NCBI RefSeq assembly: GCF_004331175.1
Contig: NZ_SJOD01000003.1
Coordinates: 1 to 64,000 of the forward strand
From: Acinetobacter sp. ANC 4178
GTDB lineage: Bacteria; Pseudomonadota; Gammaproteobacteria; Pseudomonadales; Moraxellaceae
Length of the DNA: 64,000 bases
Direction: 5' to 3'
Below the pieces are notes generated by a model. That model ran no database searches, was not told the origin of the DNA, and worked only from the letters and a program-made list of their open reading frames with translations. The translations under genes were made by a program, and so were the position numbers. Shown here one piece after another: positions 26,454 to 35,532 of this stretch. Position 1 is the stretch's first letter. Each line of letters starts with the position of its first letter.

Positions 26454-27533
26454 TTAACCGTTACGTTTTGCAAAGTCATCCATAAAGTTAACCAATGCCT
26501 GTACCCCTTCTAAAGGAACAGCATTATAAATACTTGCACGCATGCCTCCCACAGAACGGTGGCCTGCCAAATTCAACAAGTGGTTTTCTTCAGCTTCTTT
26601 CAAGAATAACTTTTCCAAGTCAGGATTTGCCAAAGTAAATGGTACATTCATGATTGAACGGTTTGCTTCTACAATTGGATTTGCATAGAAGTCGCTAGAA
26701 TCAATATAACCGTAAAGCAATTGGGCTTTTTGTAGATTCACTTGATGCATGGCATCTACACCACCATTTTCAAGTAACCATTCAAACACCAAACCAGACA
26801 AATACCATGCATACGTTGATGGCGTATTCACCATAGAATCATTTTTAGCTTGAGCCGAATATTTTAGCAAGCTTGGGATTTCAGGTTTTGCCTGATCCAA
26901 TAAATCTTCACGAATAATGACCAGAGTTAAACCTGCTGGACCAATATTCTTTTGTGCGCCAGCATAAATCAGACCGAATTTAGACACATCTAAAGGTGCA
27001 GACAATATGCTTGATGACAAATCAGAGACCAATGGTTTATCTGTTTCTGGAATACCCGCAAACTGTAAACCACCAATCGTTTCATTGTCCGCATAATGCA
27101 CATAAGCAACATCCGCTGATAAATTCCATTGACTTTGTGGTGTAATTGCCAGTTTACCGTCAATTTTTGTTCCAGCTTCTACAACATTAATATCGCCATA
27201 ACGTTGAGCTTCTTGCAAGGCTTTTTCAGACCAAATACCCGTATGGATATAGTCGGCTTTATTATTTTTACCTAACAGGTTTAAAGGAATTGCAGAAAAC
27301 TGTAATGATGCTCCACCCTGCAAAAACAAAACTTTGTAATTTTCTGGAATGTTCATGAGCTTACGTAAGTCAGCTTCTGCTTTTTCTGCAACCGCAACAT
27401 AATCTTTGCTACGGTGGCTCATTTCCATAATGGACAATCCCTTGCCATGCCAATCCAACATCTCTTGTTGAGCTTTTTCTAAAACGGCAGTAGGTAATGC
27501 AGCAGGACCAGCACAGAAATTGTACGCGCGCAT
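26454..27533 (-). CDS. serC: Phosphoserine aminotransferase
   Basis: PLP enzyme converting 3-phosphohydroxypyruvate and glutamate to phosphoserine (serine, and also pyridoxine, synthesis). The 359-residue product begins MRAYNFCAGPAALP and has the WHGKGLSIMEMSHRSKD and FLQGGASLQFSAIP segments. The PLP-binding Lys is in GAQKNIGPAG (about K195), and GHRSVGGMRASIYNA near the end. I chose the ATG at 27533, which has AAGGA upstream and matches family starts; the frame extends 14 codons further without support. Confidence 0.97.
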   Translation of the reverse strand: MRAYNFCAGPAALPTAVLEKAQQEMLDWHGKGLSIMEMSHRSKDYVAVAEKAEADLRKLMNIPENYKVLFLQGGASLQFSAIPLNLLGKNNKADYIHTGIWSEKALQEAQRYGDINVVEAGTKIDGKLAITPQSQWNLSADVAYVHYADNETIGGLQFAGIPETDKPLVSDLSSSILSAPLDVSKFGLIYAGAQKNIGPAGLTLVIIREDLLDQAKPEIPSLLKYSAQAKNDSMVNTPSTYAWYLSGLVFEWLLENGGVDAMHQVNLQKAQLLYGYIDSSDFYANPIVEANRSIMNVPFTLANPDLEKLFLKEAEENHLLNLAGHRSVGGMRASIYNAVPLEGVQALVNFMDDFAKRNG

Positions 27534-27653
27534 GATTTTTCCTTTCAGAGGTGAAACACAATAAAATGATGGCATTTAATCATATCTTGCTCAGGCTTGC
27601 AGTAAATTATCCTGAAAATATTTCAATGCTGTCGGGTATTTAAAGTCAAAACA

Positions 27654-28328
27654 TCAATAAAGATCAGTTCTTTTTTTAGGTTGAATGGCTTTAATTAAAG
27701 ACTCTCCTGCCACTAAGTAACTGACTATACGCACAATTAATGCTGGAATAACCACAAGCACATGAATCAGTATCGCGAATATTAAATATCCACCAAACTC
27801 CACATAACGCCATACCTGAATTTTTTTATTTTTTTGCTCCGTTAGATGTCGTGCTTTTAAATCTTTTAAAAATGTATTGCCATGTGCATCAATCCAGTTA
27901 CGTGTGGACGGCGTATACAAATTTTGACAGGTGGTTCCGCGCTGAAATGCCAACCACATTCGTTGTGGTTTTAAGAAAAATCCCGTCGAAAGTGCAATTA
28001 AATTCATGATGCCAAGTATGGGATGATTCAACATAGAACCCGTTCCTAACTCCCAAGCGCTGACCTCGCCCTCACCAATTCTACCGACGCTGTAACCTGT
28101 TAAAATATGGTGTAAGTCATGATATTTTAGATATTTATGTCTGAGTGCAATATTCGGAAGTGGCACGAGCAAGCAGCCATTATAAACATGAACAGTACAA
28201 GGTTCTTGTTCAGCTTGAATCGGGGCAAAACCATTGTTTTGATAAAATAAATCTAAGGCTTGATGAATACTGATCTGGTCTGATTGTATTGAAGCAAGCG
28301 CTTGCATATTGAAAACATATTCAGCCAT
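27654..28328 (-). CDS. Coq4-like protein with HDxxHx11E motif
   Basis: Product of 224 residues. It contains HDLHH followed by 11 residues and Glu (H70, D71, H74, E86), a perfect match to the COQ4 metal-binding signature HDxxHx11E, in the context TGYSVGRIGEGEVSAWELG. In eukaryotes and some bacteria COQ4-type proteins take part in coenzyme Q biosynthesis. The C-terminal portion has a hydrophobic region (GGYLIFAILIHVLVVIPALIVRIVSYL) suggesting membrane association. ubiA and ubiC lie some 33 kb away, not adjacent. Role in quinone synthesis is inferred from motif only. Confidence 0.7.
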   Translation of the reverse strand: MAEYVFNMQALASIQSDQISIHQALDLFYQNNGFAPIQAEQEPCTVHVYNGCLLVPLPNIALRHKYLKYHDLHHILTGYSVGRIGEGEVSAWELGTGSMLNHPILGIMNLIALSTGFFLKPQRMWLAFQRGTTCQNLYTPSTRNWIDAHGNTFLKDLKARHLTEQKNKKIQVWRYVEFGGYLIFAILIHVLVVIPALIVRIVSYLVAGESLIKAIQPKKRTDLY

Positions 28329-28420
28329 AACTATTTTTATCTAGGTTATTTTTTAAAAATTTAAATTTATCGTATTATATATTGACAGAAAAATGAGTCT
28401 AGCATCGGCGACACTCAAAA

Positions 28421-28440
28421 TGTAAACGCGCTCGTTTACA
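28421..28440. promoter_or_regulatory. Palindromic operator of the export operon
   Basis: TGTAAACG-CGCT-CGTTTACA is perfectly palindromic (8-bp arms, 4-base centre), a TetR-family-like operator shape. Its right arm contains TTTACA, a -35-like hexamer, with TATAAT at 28460-28465 downstream. The cognate regulator is not adjacent. Confidence 0.65.
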
Positions 28441-28465
28441 CCAATAAAATAAAGATCTGTATAAT
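28435..28465 (+). promoter_or_regulatory. Promoter of the TolC/HlyD/permease operon
   Basis: -35 TTTACA (28435-28440) and -10 TATAAT (28460-28465) with a 19-base spacer, slightly long. The -35 lies inside the palindromic operator, so repressor binding would block it. The start codon is 30 bases downstream of the -10. Confidence 0.55.
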
Positions 28466-28494
28466 TCATTACAACGACAATGCGAGTTTGATTA

Positions 28495-30000
28495 ATGCCA
28501 CAGTGCTTTCAATTAAAACCAAGAAAATTAATGCCGACCATGAATCCCGTTTTCTCTGGTTTTATTTGCTTATGCACGAGCGTGTTATTTCATACTCCAA
28601 GTTATGCAAAATCAATTAGCTATATTGAGGCTGAACAAAACATACTGACTCAATCCTATAGCACTCGAGCTGCGCAAGCTCTACAACAATCTGCTCAACT
28701 GCAAGCCGAAGCAGTGAAAGGGCTTGGACTGCCGCGTATTGATTTAAATGTGCGTGCTTATGCCTTTCATAATGAAGTAGATGTGCCGCTAAATTCCTTA
28801 AAAAACAATCTGGATAATACGCTTACTCAGGGTGTGAATAATCAAATTGATCAATGGCAAAATAATAGTGGCATACCCACTGGAGTTACAGACACGCTAA
28901 AAGATGGTGTTGGGCAAGTCATTGACCGTGGTGTTGGGTTAATTCCCAATGAGACGACTGTAAATTTAGATGACCAAGTTGTACGCCCGACCGTTTCTGT
29001 TTTTATGCCTTTATATACTGGCGGACTGACCTCAAGTGCCAAACAAATGGCACAAATTCAGTCCGAACGCAGTGTCATCAATAATAAACAGCAACAAGAC
29101 CTTCAGCGTTTCGAAATTATTCAAGCCTATTTTAACTCGCAGTTACAGACACAATTATTCGCGGCAAGTCGCTTTAATGCTCAAGCGATGCAAACGCATT
29201 ATCAAAATGCGCTGAAATTAGAACAGCAAGGCTTTATTAGTAAAGGGCAACGCATGCAATTTGAAGTTGCTAAAAACAATGCTGAACGTTTAGCACAAAA
29301 TGCCCGAGCCAACCTACAAGCCAGCTTGTTTCAGTTGAATAATCTCCTGCAAAGCAGTGAAATCACAGAATTAAGCACGCCTCTTTTTGTCAATACAACC
29401 CAAAATCATTCGATTAATCAATTATTAGCCAGTTACCCTGAACAATCCTCTCTGGTTCAAAAACTGCAAAAGGATACCGAACTTGCTGGAGTAAAAGTAA
29501 AAGCGGAATCGGCAGCCAAAAAGCCGACTGTATTTGCCTTCGGTGAATACAGCTTAGATGAACATCAAAACTGGATTGTTGGTATTGCCGCTCAGTACAA
29601 TTTATTTTCTGGCATCGACAAACAGAAAAATATACAAGCTGCTGAATTACAAAGATACGCTTTACAGTTAACCACTCAGCGCACCAAGCAAGAGATCGAA
29701 AATATAATTTATAAATCGTATAGCGAGCTTGAAACTGCACAACAAAGTCATGTTTTACTGCAACAAAACATGCAAGCCGCTCAAGAGAATTTACGCATTC
29801 AAACGCTTTCATTTAAAGAAGATATGGGCACAGCCACACAAGTCATTGATGCTCAAAATGCCATGACCGCTCTTAAATCTGAAATGGCACTGAATGCGTA
29901 TAAATATGTCATGTCATTAGCCACTTTATTACAAAACCATGGTTCCATCGCTGAGTTTCAAAGCTATGTAAATCAAAAAAATACACAATTTATTCGTTAA
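28495..30000 (+). CDS. TolC-family outer membrane efflux protein
   Basis: Outer-membrane channel component of a tripartite exporter, 501 residues. From the ATG at 28495 the N-terminus has a basic n-region (KPRK), a hydrophobic core and cleavage after PSYA. Internal ATGs at 28531 and 28540 would lose the basic region, so the longer start is kept. The mature part is long helical coiled coil (IQSERSVINNKQQQDLQRFEIIQAYF; NAERLAQNARANLQASLFQLNNLL) as in the outer-membrane factor family. It heads the four-gene export operon. Confidence 0.88.
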   Translation: MPQCFQLKPRKLMPTMNPVFSGFICLCTSVLFHTPSYAKSISYIEAEQNILTQSYSTRAAQALQQSAQLQAEAVKGLGLPRIDLNVRAYAFHNEVDVPLNSLKNNLDNTLTQGVNNQIDQWQNNSGIPTGVTDTLKDGVGQVIDRGVGLIPNETTVNLDDQVVRPTVSVFMPLYTGGLTSSAKQMAQIQSERSVINNKQQQDLQRFEIIQAYFNSQLQTQLFAASRFNAQAMQTHYQNALKLEQQGFISKGQRMQFEVAKNNAERLAQNARANLQASLFQLNNLLQSSEITELSTPLFVNTTQNHSINQLLASYPEQSSLVQKLQKDTELAGVKVKAESAAKKPTVFAFGEYSLDEHQNWIVGIAAQYNLFSGIDKQKNIQAAELQRYALQLTTQRTKQEIENIIYKSYSELETAQQSHVLLQQNMQAAQENLRIQTLSFKEDMGTATQVIDAQNAMTALKSEMALNAYKYVMSLATLLQNHGSIAEFQSYVNQKNTQFIR

Positions 30001-30018
30001 CTTTAATGGGGAAACCAC

Positions 30019-31182
30019 ATGCATCAAGATCAATCAACACCTGATCAAGAACCGAATGCTTCCTCATTGGAAGAAGAAAATGCAGGTAAATCTGAAACTG
30101 ATGTATCAGAGCAACTGACCGAAAATAACACTGGGACAGAAAATTCAGCAGAACACCTAAATGATGTCTCTGAAAAAGAGACTGATCCAACATCTAAAAC
30201 TAAGCTTATTAAAAGTATTGGTATTGTCCTTGTCATCTTACTGCTTGGATTGATTGCATTTGGTTTGTGGAAAAGCTACCAACCCAAAATGGTTGAAATA
30301 CAAGGAAGAGTTGAAGCGGAAACCCTTCATATCAGTACCAAAATACCGAGCCGCATTGAAGAACTCTATGTCCATGATGGTGAAAAAGTTCAAAAAAATC
30401 AGCCCCTCGTACGTTTGTATAGCCCTGAGATTGATGCTAAAAAGCAGCAGGCACTGGCTACTTTGCAATCTGCACTGGCACTGCAATCGACAGCTGATCG
30501 AGGCTCACAACAAGAGAATATTGATACCCTATTTGCCAACTGGCAAGCGATGAAAGCTCAACAAAACTTGGCTCAAACCACCTATCAACGTGGGGCCAAA
30601 CTCTTTCAGGAGGGTGTTATTTCTCGTCAACGTCGTGATGAAATGCAAGCTGCTGCGCAATCAGCTGCTCAGTTGACTGAAGCTGCCTACCAACAATATG
30701 CTCGAGCAAAACGTGGAAGTACAACCGAACAAAAATCCACAGCCGATGCTCAAGTCGAAATCGCCAAAGCTGCTGTGGCAGAAGCCAATGCGCTAGATGC
30801 TGAAACAAAATTATTTTCACCTGTAAATGGTACGATTTCCAAAACTTACGGCAAAGTCTCAGAATTAGTCGCGATTGGCGTGCCTGTCATGAGTATTATT
30901 TTAGACGATGAGCTCTGGGTGAGTTTAAATGTTCGTGAAGATCAGTATGCTCAGGTCTATCAAGCCAAAACATTGCAAGGATTTATTCCCGCTTTAAATA
31001 AAACTGCACAATTTAAAATTGAAAACATTGATGCAGAGGGTGAGTTTGCCACCATTAAAACCACACGACAAACTGGAGGCTACGACATCCGTAGTTTTAA
31101 GCTCCATTTAACGCCAAGTACGCCCATCCCAGATCTTAAAGTTGGTATGAGTGTACTGTTTAAAGTCAAAGAGCCATCCTGA
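30019..31182 (+). CDS. HlyD-family periplasmic adaptor
   Basis: Membrane fusion protein of 387 residues. A cytoplasmic acidic tail of about 65 residues is followed by a transmembrane anchor (SIGIVLVILLLGLIAFGLW), a lipoyl/barrel-sandwich half (VEIQGRVEAETLHISTKIPSRIEELYV, VHDGEKVQKNQPLVRLYSPE), a coiled-coil hairpin and the second lipoyl half (LFSPVNGTISKTYG). It links inner-membrane permeases with the TolC-like channel. Overlaps the following permease gene by one base. Confidence 0.88.
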   Translation: MHQDQSTPDQEPNASSLEEENAGKSETDVSEQLTENNTGTENSAEHLNDVSEKETDPTSKTKLIKSIGIVLVILLLGLIAFGLWKSYQPKMVEIQGRVEAETLHISTKIPSRIEELYVHDGEKVQKNQPLVRLYSPEIDAKKQQALATLQSALALQSTADRGSQQENIDTLFANWQAMKAQQNLAQTTYQRGAKLFQEGVISRQRRDEMQAAAQSAAQLTEAAYQQYARAKRGSTTEQKSTADAQVEIAKAAVAEANALDAETKLFSPVNGTISKTYGKVSELVAIGVPVMSIILDDELWVSLNVREDQYAQVYQAKTLQGFIPALNKTAQFKIENIDAEGEFATIKTTRQTGGYDIRSFKLHLTPSTPIPDLKVGMSVLFKVKEPS

Positions 31183-32312
31183 TGTGGGCTGGTCTCTGGC
31201 GTGAACTTCGCTATTTAATCACACACAAATGGGACTTGTGTTTAGTTACTCTCGCCCCGCTAGGTGTTATTGTTCTATTTAGTTGTATGTTTGCGCAGGG
31301 AAAGCCTGAACATTTACCCATTGCGATTATTGATCAAGATCAAAGTAATCTAAGTCGTAATATCGAAAAATATTTATCCAGTAATCAAAGCTTGGCTATT
31401 TATACCGTAACGCCCGATTCCAATGAGGCCGAACGCCTGCTGAATGAAACAAAAATTTGGGGCTACGTACTCATTCCAGAAGGTGCTGAACAACGACTGG
31501 TTCAAGCCAAGGATGCTGAAATTGCTCTTGCGTTTAATCAAAGCTACTTCAGTGTGGGAAATTCTATTTCTTCTGCGATGCTCAGCAGTACTGTGCAAGC
31601 CATGGCAAATTACATGGGACAAAATTATTTAGAAAATAATATTCCTTACTTAGACATCCCTACCCCTAATGTCAAAATCTCGCCACTCTATAATCCAAGC
31701 CTCAGTTACGAATTTTATTTAGAACCTTTTGTCATTCCTGCTGTTCTACATTTATTACTCTGTTGTTGTGTGGCATTTTCCGTAGGTCAAGAATTTCAAT
31801 TTGGGTCTGCAAAAAACTGGCTCAGATCTTCAACAATATGGACAGCGTTACTCAGTAAAATTCTTGTTTATGTTTTTATTTTCAGTATTTGGACATGGCT
31901 ATGGATGTTCTGGCTTATAGAAATTCGAGGGTGGTTTGTGGCTGGTCAACTCTGGCTACTACTTTTAGCTCAGTTTTTATTTTATTTTGCCTATGCCTTA
32001 ATTAGTACAACTGTAGTATTAGCTACTCATAATTTAGCCAAAACTTTTGGCTTTATTGCTGTATATGGCGGTTCATCCTTAAGTTTTGCAGGTGTGACAC
32101 TCCCCTTAAATAATGCTCCTGCATTTACCAAATTTTGGGCAAATATTATTCCCTATACCCCTTATGCCAAGCTACAAACCGAACAATGGGTGGTTGGTAG
32201 TCCGATACAACTTTCATTCATTCCTTTAGCAATTCTAGGTTTTTATTGCCTCTTCTATTGGACAACTTCTCTCCTGTTATTAAAAAAACGTCGTGTAGAG
32301 GTGCAGGAATGA
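31182..32312 (+). CDS. ABC-2-type permease (first of two)
   Basis: Product of 376 residues in the ABC-2 transporter permease family: an N-terminal helix (LVTLAPLGVIVLFSCMF), a large periplasmic domain (LPIAIIDQDQSNLSRNI.. ASFVIPA-like end), and several C-terminal helices (VIPAVLHLLLCCCVAF, FILFYFAYALISTTV). Start overlaps the HlyD stop. No ATP-binding gene is nearby, so the energy source must be encoded elsewhere. Confidence 0.82.
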   Translation: MWAGLWRELRYLITHKWDLCLVTLAPLGVIVLFSCMFAQGKPEHLPIAIIDQDQSNLSRNIEKYLSSNQSLAIYTVTPDSNEAERLLNETKIWGYVLIPEGAEQRLVQAKDAEIALAFNQSYFSVGNSISSAMLSSTVQAMANYMGQNYLENNIPYLDIPTPNVKISPLYNPSLSYEFYLEPFVIPAVLHLLLCCCVAFSVGQEFQFGSAKNWLRSSTIWTALLSKILVYVFIFSIWTWLWMFWLIEIRGWFVAGQLWLLLLAQFLFYFAYALISTTVVLATHNLAKTFGFIAVYGGSSLSFAGVTLPLNNAPAFTKFWANIIPYTPYAKLQTEQWVVGSPIQLSFIPLAILGFYCLFYWTTSLLLLKKRRVEVQE

Positions 32313-33415
32313 AACAAACATTAAAGTCATTTCTTTTCTACTTTGTAAAAACATTCAAAGATATTACAAAGAATAGTTCCATTCTTACCACGATGGTGCT
32401 TTCTATCTTCTTTTATAGTTTTTTCTACCCCACCGCATATAAAGCACAACATGCTCAAGCCTTACCCATCATTATTGTGGATGAAGAGCAAAGCACTTTA
32501 ACTGCCAGTATCATTAATGCAGCAAGTAACAGTCCAAATATTCAGGTTCGTGCTGTAACAGGAAATTTTGCCGAAGCAGAGATGTGGGTAAAGCAGCAAC
32601 GTGCCGATGGTATTTTGCTATTACCAAATAATTTGTCTAATAGTATTCATCGCGGTGAAGTCGGAGGTGTAGGGTTATATTTAAGTGCTGCCTATTTCTT
32701 AAGAACCAAACAAATTGGTTTGGGATTGGCAACAGCCATTGAAAATACCCTCGCTGAACGCGCAGAAAAGTTTGGACAGATTTCACATTTTTCACCCGTC
32801 CTTTCAGTTCATCAAATTCCACTATTTAATACCCTTTCAGGCTATGGCAGTTATATTTTTCCAGCGATTGCCCCATTAATTATCCATCAAACCATTGTCT
32901 TGGGCTTGTGTATGCTGGTTGCAGGTTATCGCAACTCAAATTGGCGGAGCAAAACAACTGAGTTTTGGGGCTTATATGCTGCTGCGCTAAGCATAGGTTG
33001 TTTGGGCTGCTTTTATTTATTTGGTTTTACCTTTTGGTTATATGACTATCCGCGTGGCGGAAATTTTTGGGGAATGCTAATTGCTGTCCCAATTTTTATA
33101 AGCAGTGTGATTGGACTAAGTCTGGTCTTGGCTTCTTATCTAGATCTTCCTGAACGTGCAGGTCATCTCATTGTTTTCACCTCCATTCCGCTATTTTTAC
33201 TTTCGGGTACGGCATGGCCACATGCAGCTATGCCACAATGGATGCAATACTTAGGCTCAGTTCTACCCTCCACTCAAGGCATTCAAATGTTTATTCAATT
33301 GAATCAGATGGGTGTGCCTACGCAAATGGTGATACCTAAGCTCATTTATTTGAGCGTTTTTGCAGCTGTCTGTTTAAGCTGGGCATATTATCGCTTATCT
33401 AACACACGCAACTAA
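32309..33415 (+). CDS. ABC-2-type permease (second of two)
   Basis: Product of 368 residues with the same layout as the preceding permease (helix, periplasmic domain LPIIIVDEEQSTLTASI, five or so C-terminal helices, FLLSGTAWPHAAMPQWMQYLGSVLPSTQGI near the end). The start at 32309 has GCAGGA upstream and overlaps the first permease by 4 bases (ATGA). The two permeases presumably form a heterodimer. The frame extends upstream but inside the first permease without an RBS. Confidence 0.84.
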   Translation: MKQTLKSFLFYFVKTFKDITKNSSILTTMVLSIFFYSFFYPTAYKAQHAQALPIIIVDEEQSTLTASIINAASNSPNIQVRAVTGNFAEAEMWVKQQRADGILLLPNNLSNSIHRGEVGGVGLYLSAAYFLRTKQIGLGLATAIENTLAERAEKFGQISHFSPVLSVHQIPLFNTLSGYGSYIFPAIAPLIIHQTIVLGLCMLVAGYRNSNWRSKTTEFWGLYAAALSIGCLGCFYLFGFTFWLYDYPRGGNFWGMLIAVPIFISSVIGLSLVLASYLDLPERAGHLIVFTSIPLFLLSGTAWPHAAMPQWMQYLGSVLPSTQGIQMFIQLNQMGVPTQMVIPKLIYLSVFAAVCLSWAYYRLSNTRN

Positions 33416-33668
33416 TCGTTTATTCACCACTTTTATCCTACAAACTAATGGTATATTTAAATACAATCGTATTATTGAATAAAACGGTATAAATAATCAT
33501 CAATCAATAATAATAAGTTAAAAAAAGATCGCTCATTCTTCATAATAACTTCACAATAGCCACCTTCCATCTGCCAGCATTCTTCTTTTTTTCATGCCAT
33601 CGTATTTTGATGCAGCATAAGAGTTCTTGCAGATATTTTTTGCCCCTAATTTTTTTTCTGAGCTGAGT

Positions 33669-34964
33669 ATGAAAAAAATTAAGATAAGCCTTGCATGGCA
33701 AATTGTAATTGCACTCATTTTAGGTGTCCTTTTAGGCTCTTTTCTGCATTATTCTCCTGAATATCGTGATGCCTTTGTAACTAATTTATTGAGTCCATTA
33801 GGCTCAATATTTATTAGCCTCATCAAAATGATTGTAATCCCACTTGTGGTTTCAATGCTGATTCTAGGCATTGCAAATACAAGTCATGGCACCAATGTCG
33901 GCCGACTTGGTTTCAAAACTATTCTATATTTTGAAATTATTACAACTATTGCCATCATTGTTGGCTTGGTTGCTGCAAATGTATTCCAGCCAGGTGCTGG
34001 TATTGATATGTCGACGCTAACTCAAGTCGATATCTCAAAATATCAAGAAACTAGTCACGAAGTTAGCCAACATTCACATGGTTTAGTACAAACCATTTTG
34101 TCGCTAATTCCACCCAACATCTTTGCTGCATTAACTAGCGGTCAAATGCTACCGATTATTTTCTTCTCGGTATTGTTTGGTATTGGTTTAGGTTCTTTGT
34201 CTAAAGAAACTAAACAACCGCTGATTCAGGTATTGCATGGTGTTTCTGAGACAATGTTCAAAGTTACACACATGATCATGAAGTTTGCGCCTTTAGGTGT
34301 ATTCGGCTTAATCGCTGCGACAGTTGCAAACTTTGGTTTTAGCTCATTACTTCCATTGGTCAAACTTGCAGTATTGGTGTATGCCGCTATTTTCTTCTTC
34401 ACTTTTATTGTATTAGGGTTTGTTGCCAAAATTTGCGGATTCAGCATTTGGACCATTATCAAAATCTTAAAAGATGAATTGATTTTAGCTTACTCAACTG
34501 CCAGTTCAGAAACCGTTCTTCCACGTATTATGGAAAAAATGGAAGCTTATGGTGCACCAAAAACAATTACCAGTTTTGTCATTCCAATTGGCTACTCATT
34601 CAATTTGGATGGCTCAACACTGTATCAAAGTATCGCCGCGATTTTCATTGCTCAGCTCTATGGCATTGACTTAAGCTTGGGTCAGCAAATCATTTTAGTG
34701 CTTACTTTAATGATTACCTCTAAAGGTATTGCAGGTGTACCTGGTGTTTCTTTCGTGGTGCTATTGGCGACTTTAGGCAGTGTGGGGATTCCACTTGAAG
34801 GTCTAGCATTTATTGCGGGTATCGACCGTATTTTAGATATGGCGCGTACTGCATTGAATGTGGTGGGTAATGCATTGGCTGTTCTCGTAATCAGTAAATG
34901 GGAAGGTCAATTCGATACTGAAAAGCAAAAAAACTACAATGTACAACTGAATGATACTTTGTAA
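33669..34964 (+). CDS. Dicarboxylate/amino acid:cation symporter (GltP/DctA type)
   Basis: Sodium- or proton-coupled uptake of glutamate/aspartate or C4-dicarboxylates. The 431-residue product has the family's re-entrant serine-rich loop (AYSTASSETVLP), the NLDGSTLYQS motif, and the last-helix ALNVVGNALAV. The ATG at 33669 begins MKKIKISLAWQIVIALILG, the usual family start; the longer frame carries 14 unsupported residues. Substrate specificity not resolvable. Ends at a clear terminator. Confidence 0.9.
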   Translation: MKKIKISLAWQIVIALILGVLLGSFLHYSPEYRDAFVTNLLSPLGSIFISLIKMIVIPLVVSMLILGIANTSHGTNVGRLGFKTILYFEIITTIAIIVGLVAANVFQPGAGIDMSTLTQVDISKYQETSHEVSQHSHGLVQTILSLIPPNIFAALTSGQMLPIIFFSVLFGIGLGSLSKETKQPLIQVLHGVSETMFKVTHMIMKFAPLGVFGLIAATVANFGFSSLLPLVKLAVLVYAAIFFFTFIVLGFVAKICGFSIWTIIKILKDELILAYSTASSETVLPRIMEKMEAYGAPKTITSFVIPIGYSFNLDGSTLYQSIAAIFIAQLYGIDLSLGQQIILVLTLMITSKGIAGVPGVSFVVLLATLGSVGIPLEGLAFIAGIDRILDMARTALNVVGNALAVLVISKWEGQFDTEKQKNYNVQLNDTL

Positions 34965-34978
34965 TTTTAATTGCATAT

Positions 34979-35006
34979 AAAAAAGGACGCTACGGCGTCC
35001 TTTTTT
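34979..35006. terminator. Terminator after the symporter gene
   Basis: GGACGC-TACG-GCGTCC stem with A and T runs on both sides. It can serve both the symporter and the convergent lipoprotein gene. Confidence 0.85.
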
Positions 35007-35027
35007 ATTTCATGTAACTTGTGCCCA

Positions 35028-35459
35028 TTAAATTTTCTCACCAAATATAGACACACTAATATCTCGAATTTTGCTACTGCCATTTGGTTTATCAAAACTG
35101 ACATCATATTGCACTAAGTTTTTATCATAACCGTATTCATAGGTGACAGTATATTTACTTGGCTGATTGGCTTCATTGTGCAATTTCTTTGACACGATTT
35201 TCTTGGTTTTATAATGCTCTTGAGGTAAACCACGTGCAAATTTTTGCATGCCTTTTTGATTACCTTGATAGCGTGCTTGCAACTCTGGTTCAAAATGCGT
35301 CATCAATTGGTCAAAATTCTGCGCACGTAAATTATCATAGGCTTCTTGAGCAACTTGTGCTTGCTCAGCACTTGGGTCAGGAATTTTCTCTTGTCCCAGC
35401 TCACATCCACTGAACACCATTACCGATGCTAAAATCGCATATTTCATTTTCATCATCAT
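35028..35459 (-). CDS. Small predicted lipoprotein
   Basis: Product of 143 residues with a lipobox (MVFSGC, Cys about residue 19), then acidic/polar sequence and a C-terminal domain like the DUF3887/DUF4878 type fold (QEAYDNLRAQNFDQLMTHFEPELQARYQG..). Three ATG codons in a row at the start follow GGGAAAG; the second is best spaced. The function is unknown. It is framed by two terminators sharing the stem GGACGC. Confidence 0.7.
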   Translation of the reverse strand: MMMKMKYAILASVMVFSGCELGQEKIPDPSAEQAQVAQEAYDNLRAQNFDQLMTHFEPELQARYQGNQKGMQKFARGLPQEHYKTKKIVSKKLHNEANQPSKYTVTYEYGYDKNLVQYDVSFDKPNGSSKIRDISVSIFGEKI

Positions 35460-35492
35460 TCTTTCCCATTATTTATGCAACAAATCATATAG

Positions 35493-35518
35493 AAAAAGGA
35501 CGCCGTAGCGTCCTTTTT
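35493..35518. terminator. Terminator after gyrA
   Basis: GGACGC-CGTA-GCGTCC stem, A and T runs on both sides. Same stem as the hairpin at 34979-35006. Confidence 0.85.
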
Positions 35519-35532
35519 CTTTAGATCATGAC

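Noticed and set aside
28382..28387. TTGACA upstream of the export operon
   Set aside because: No -10 element at 16-18 bases downstream; the pair TTTACA/TATAAT fits better.
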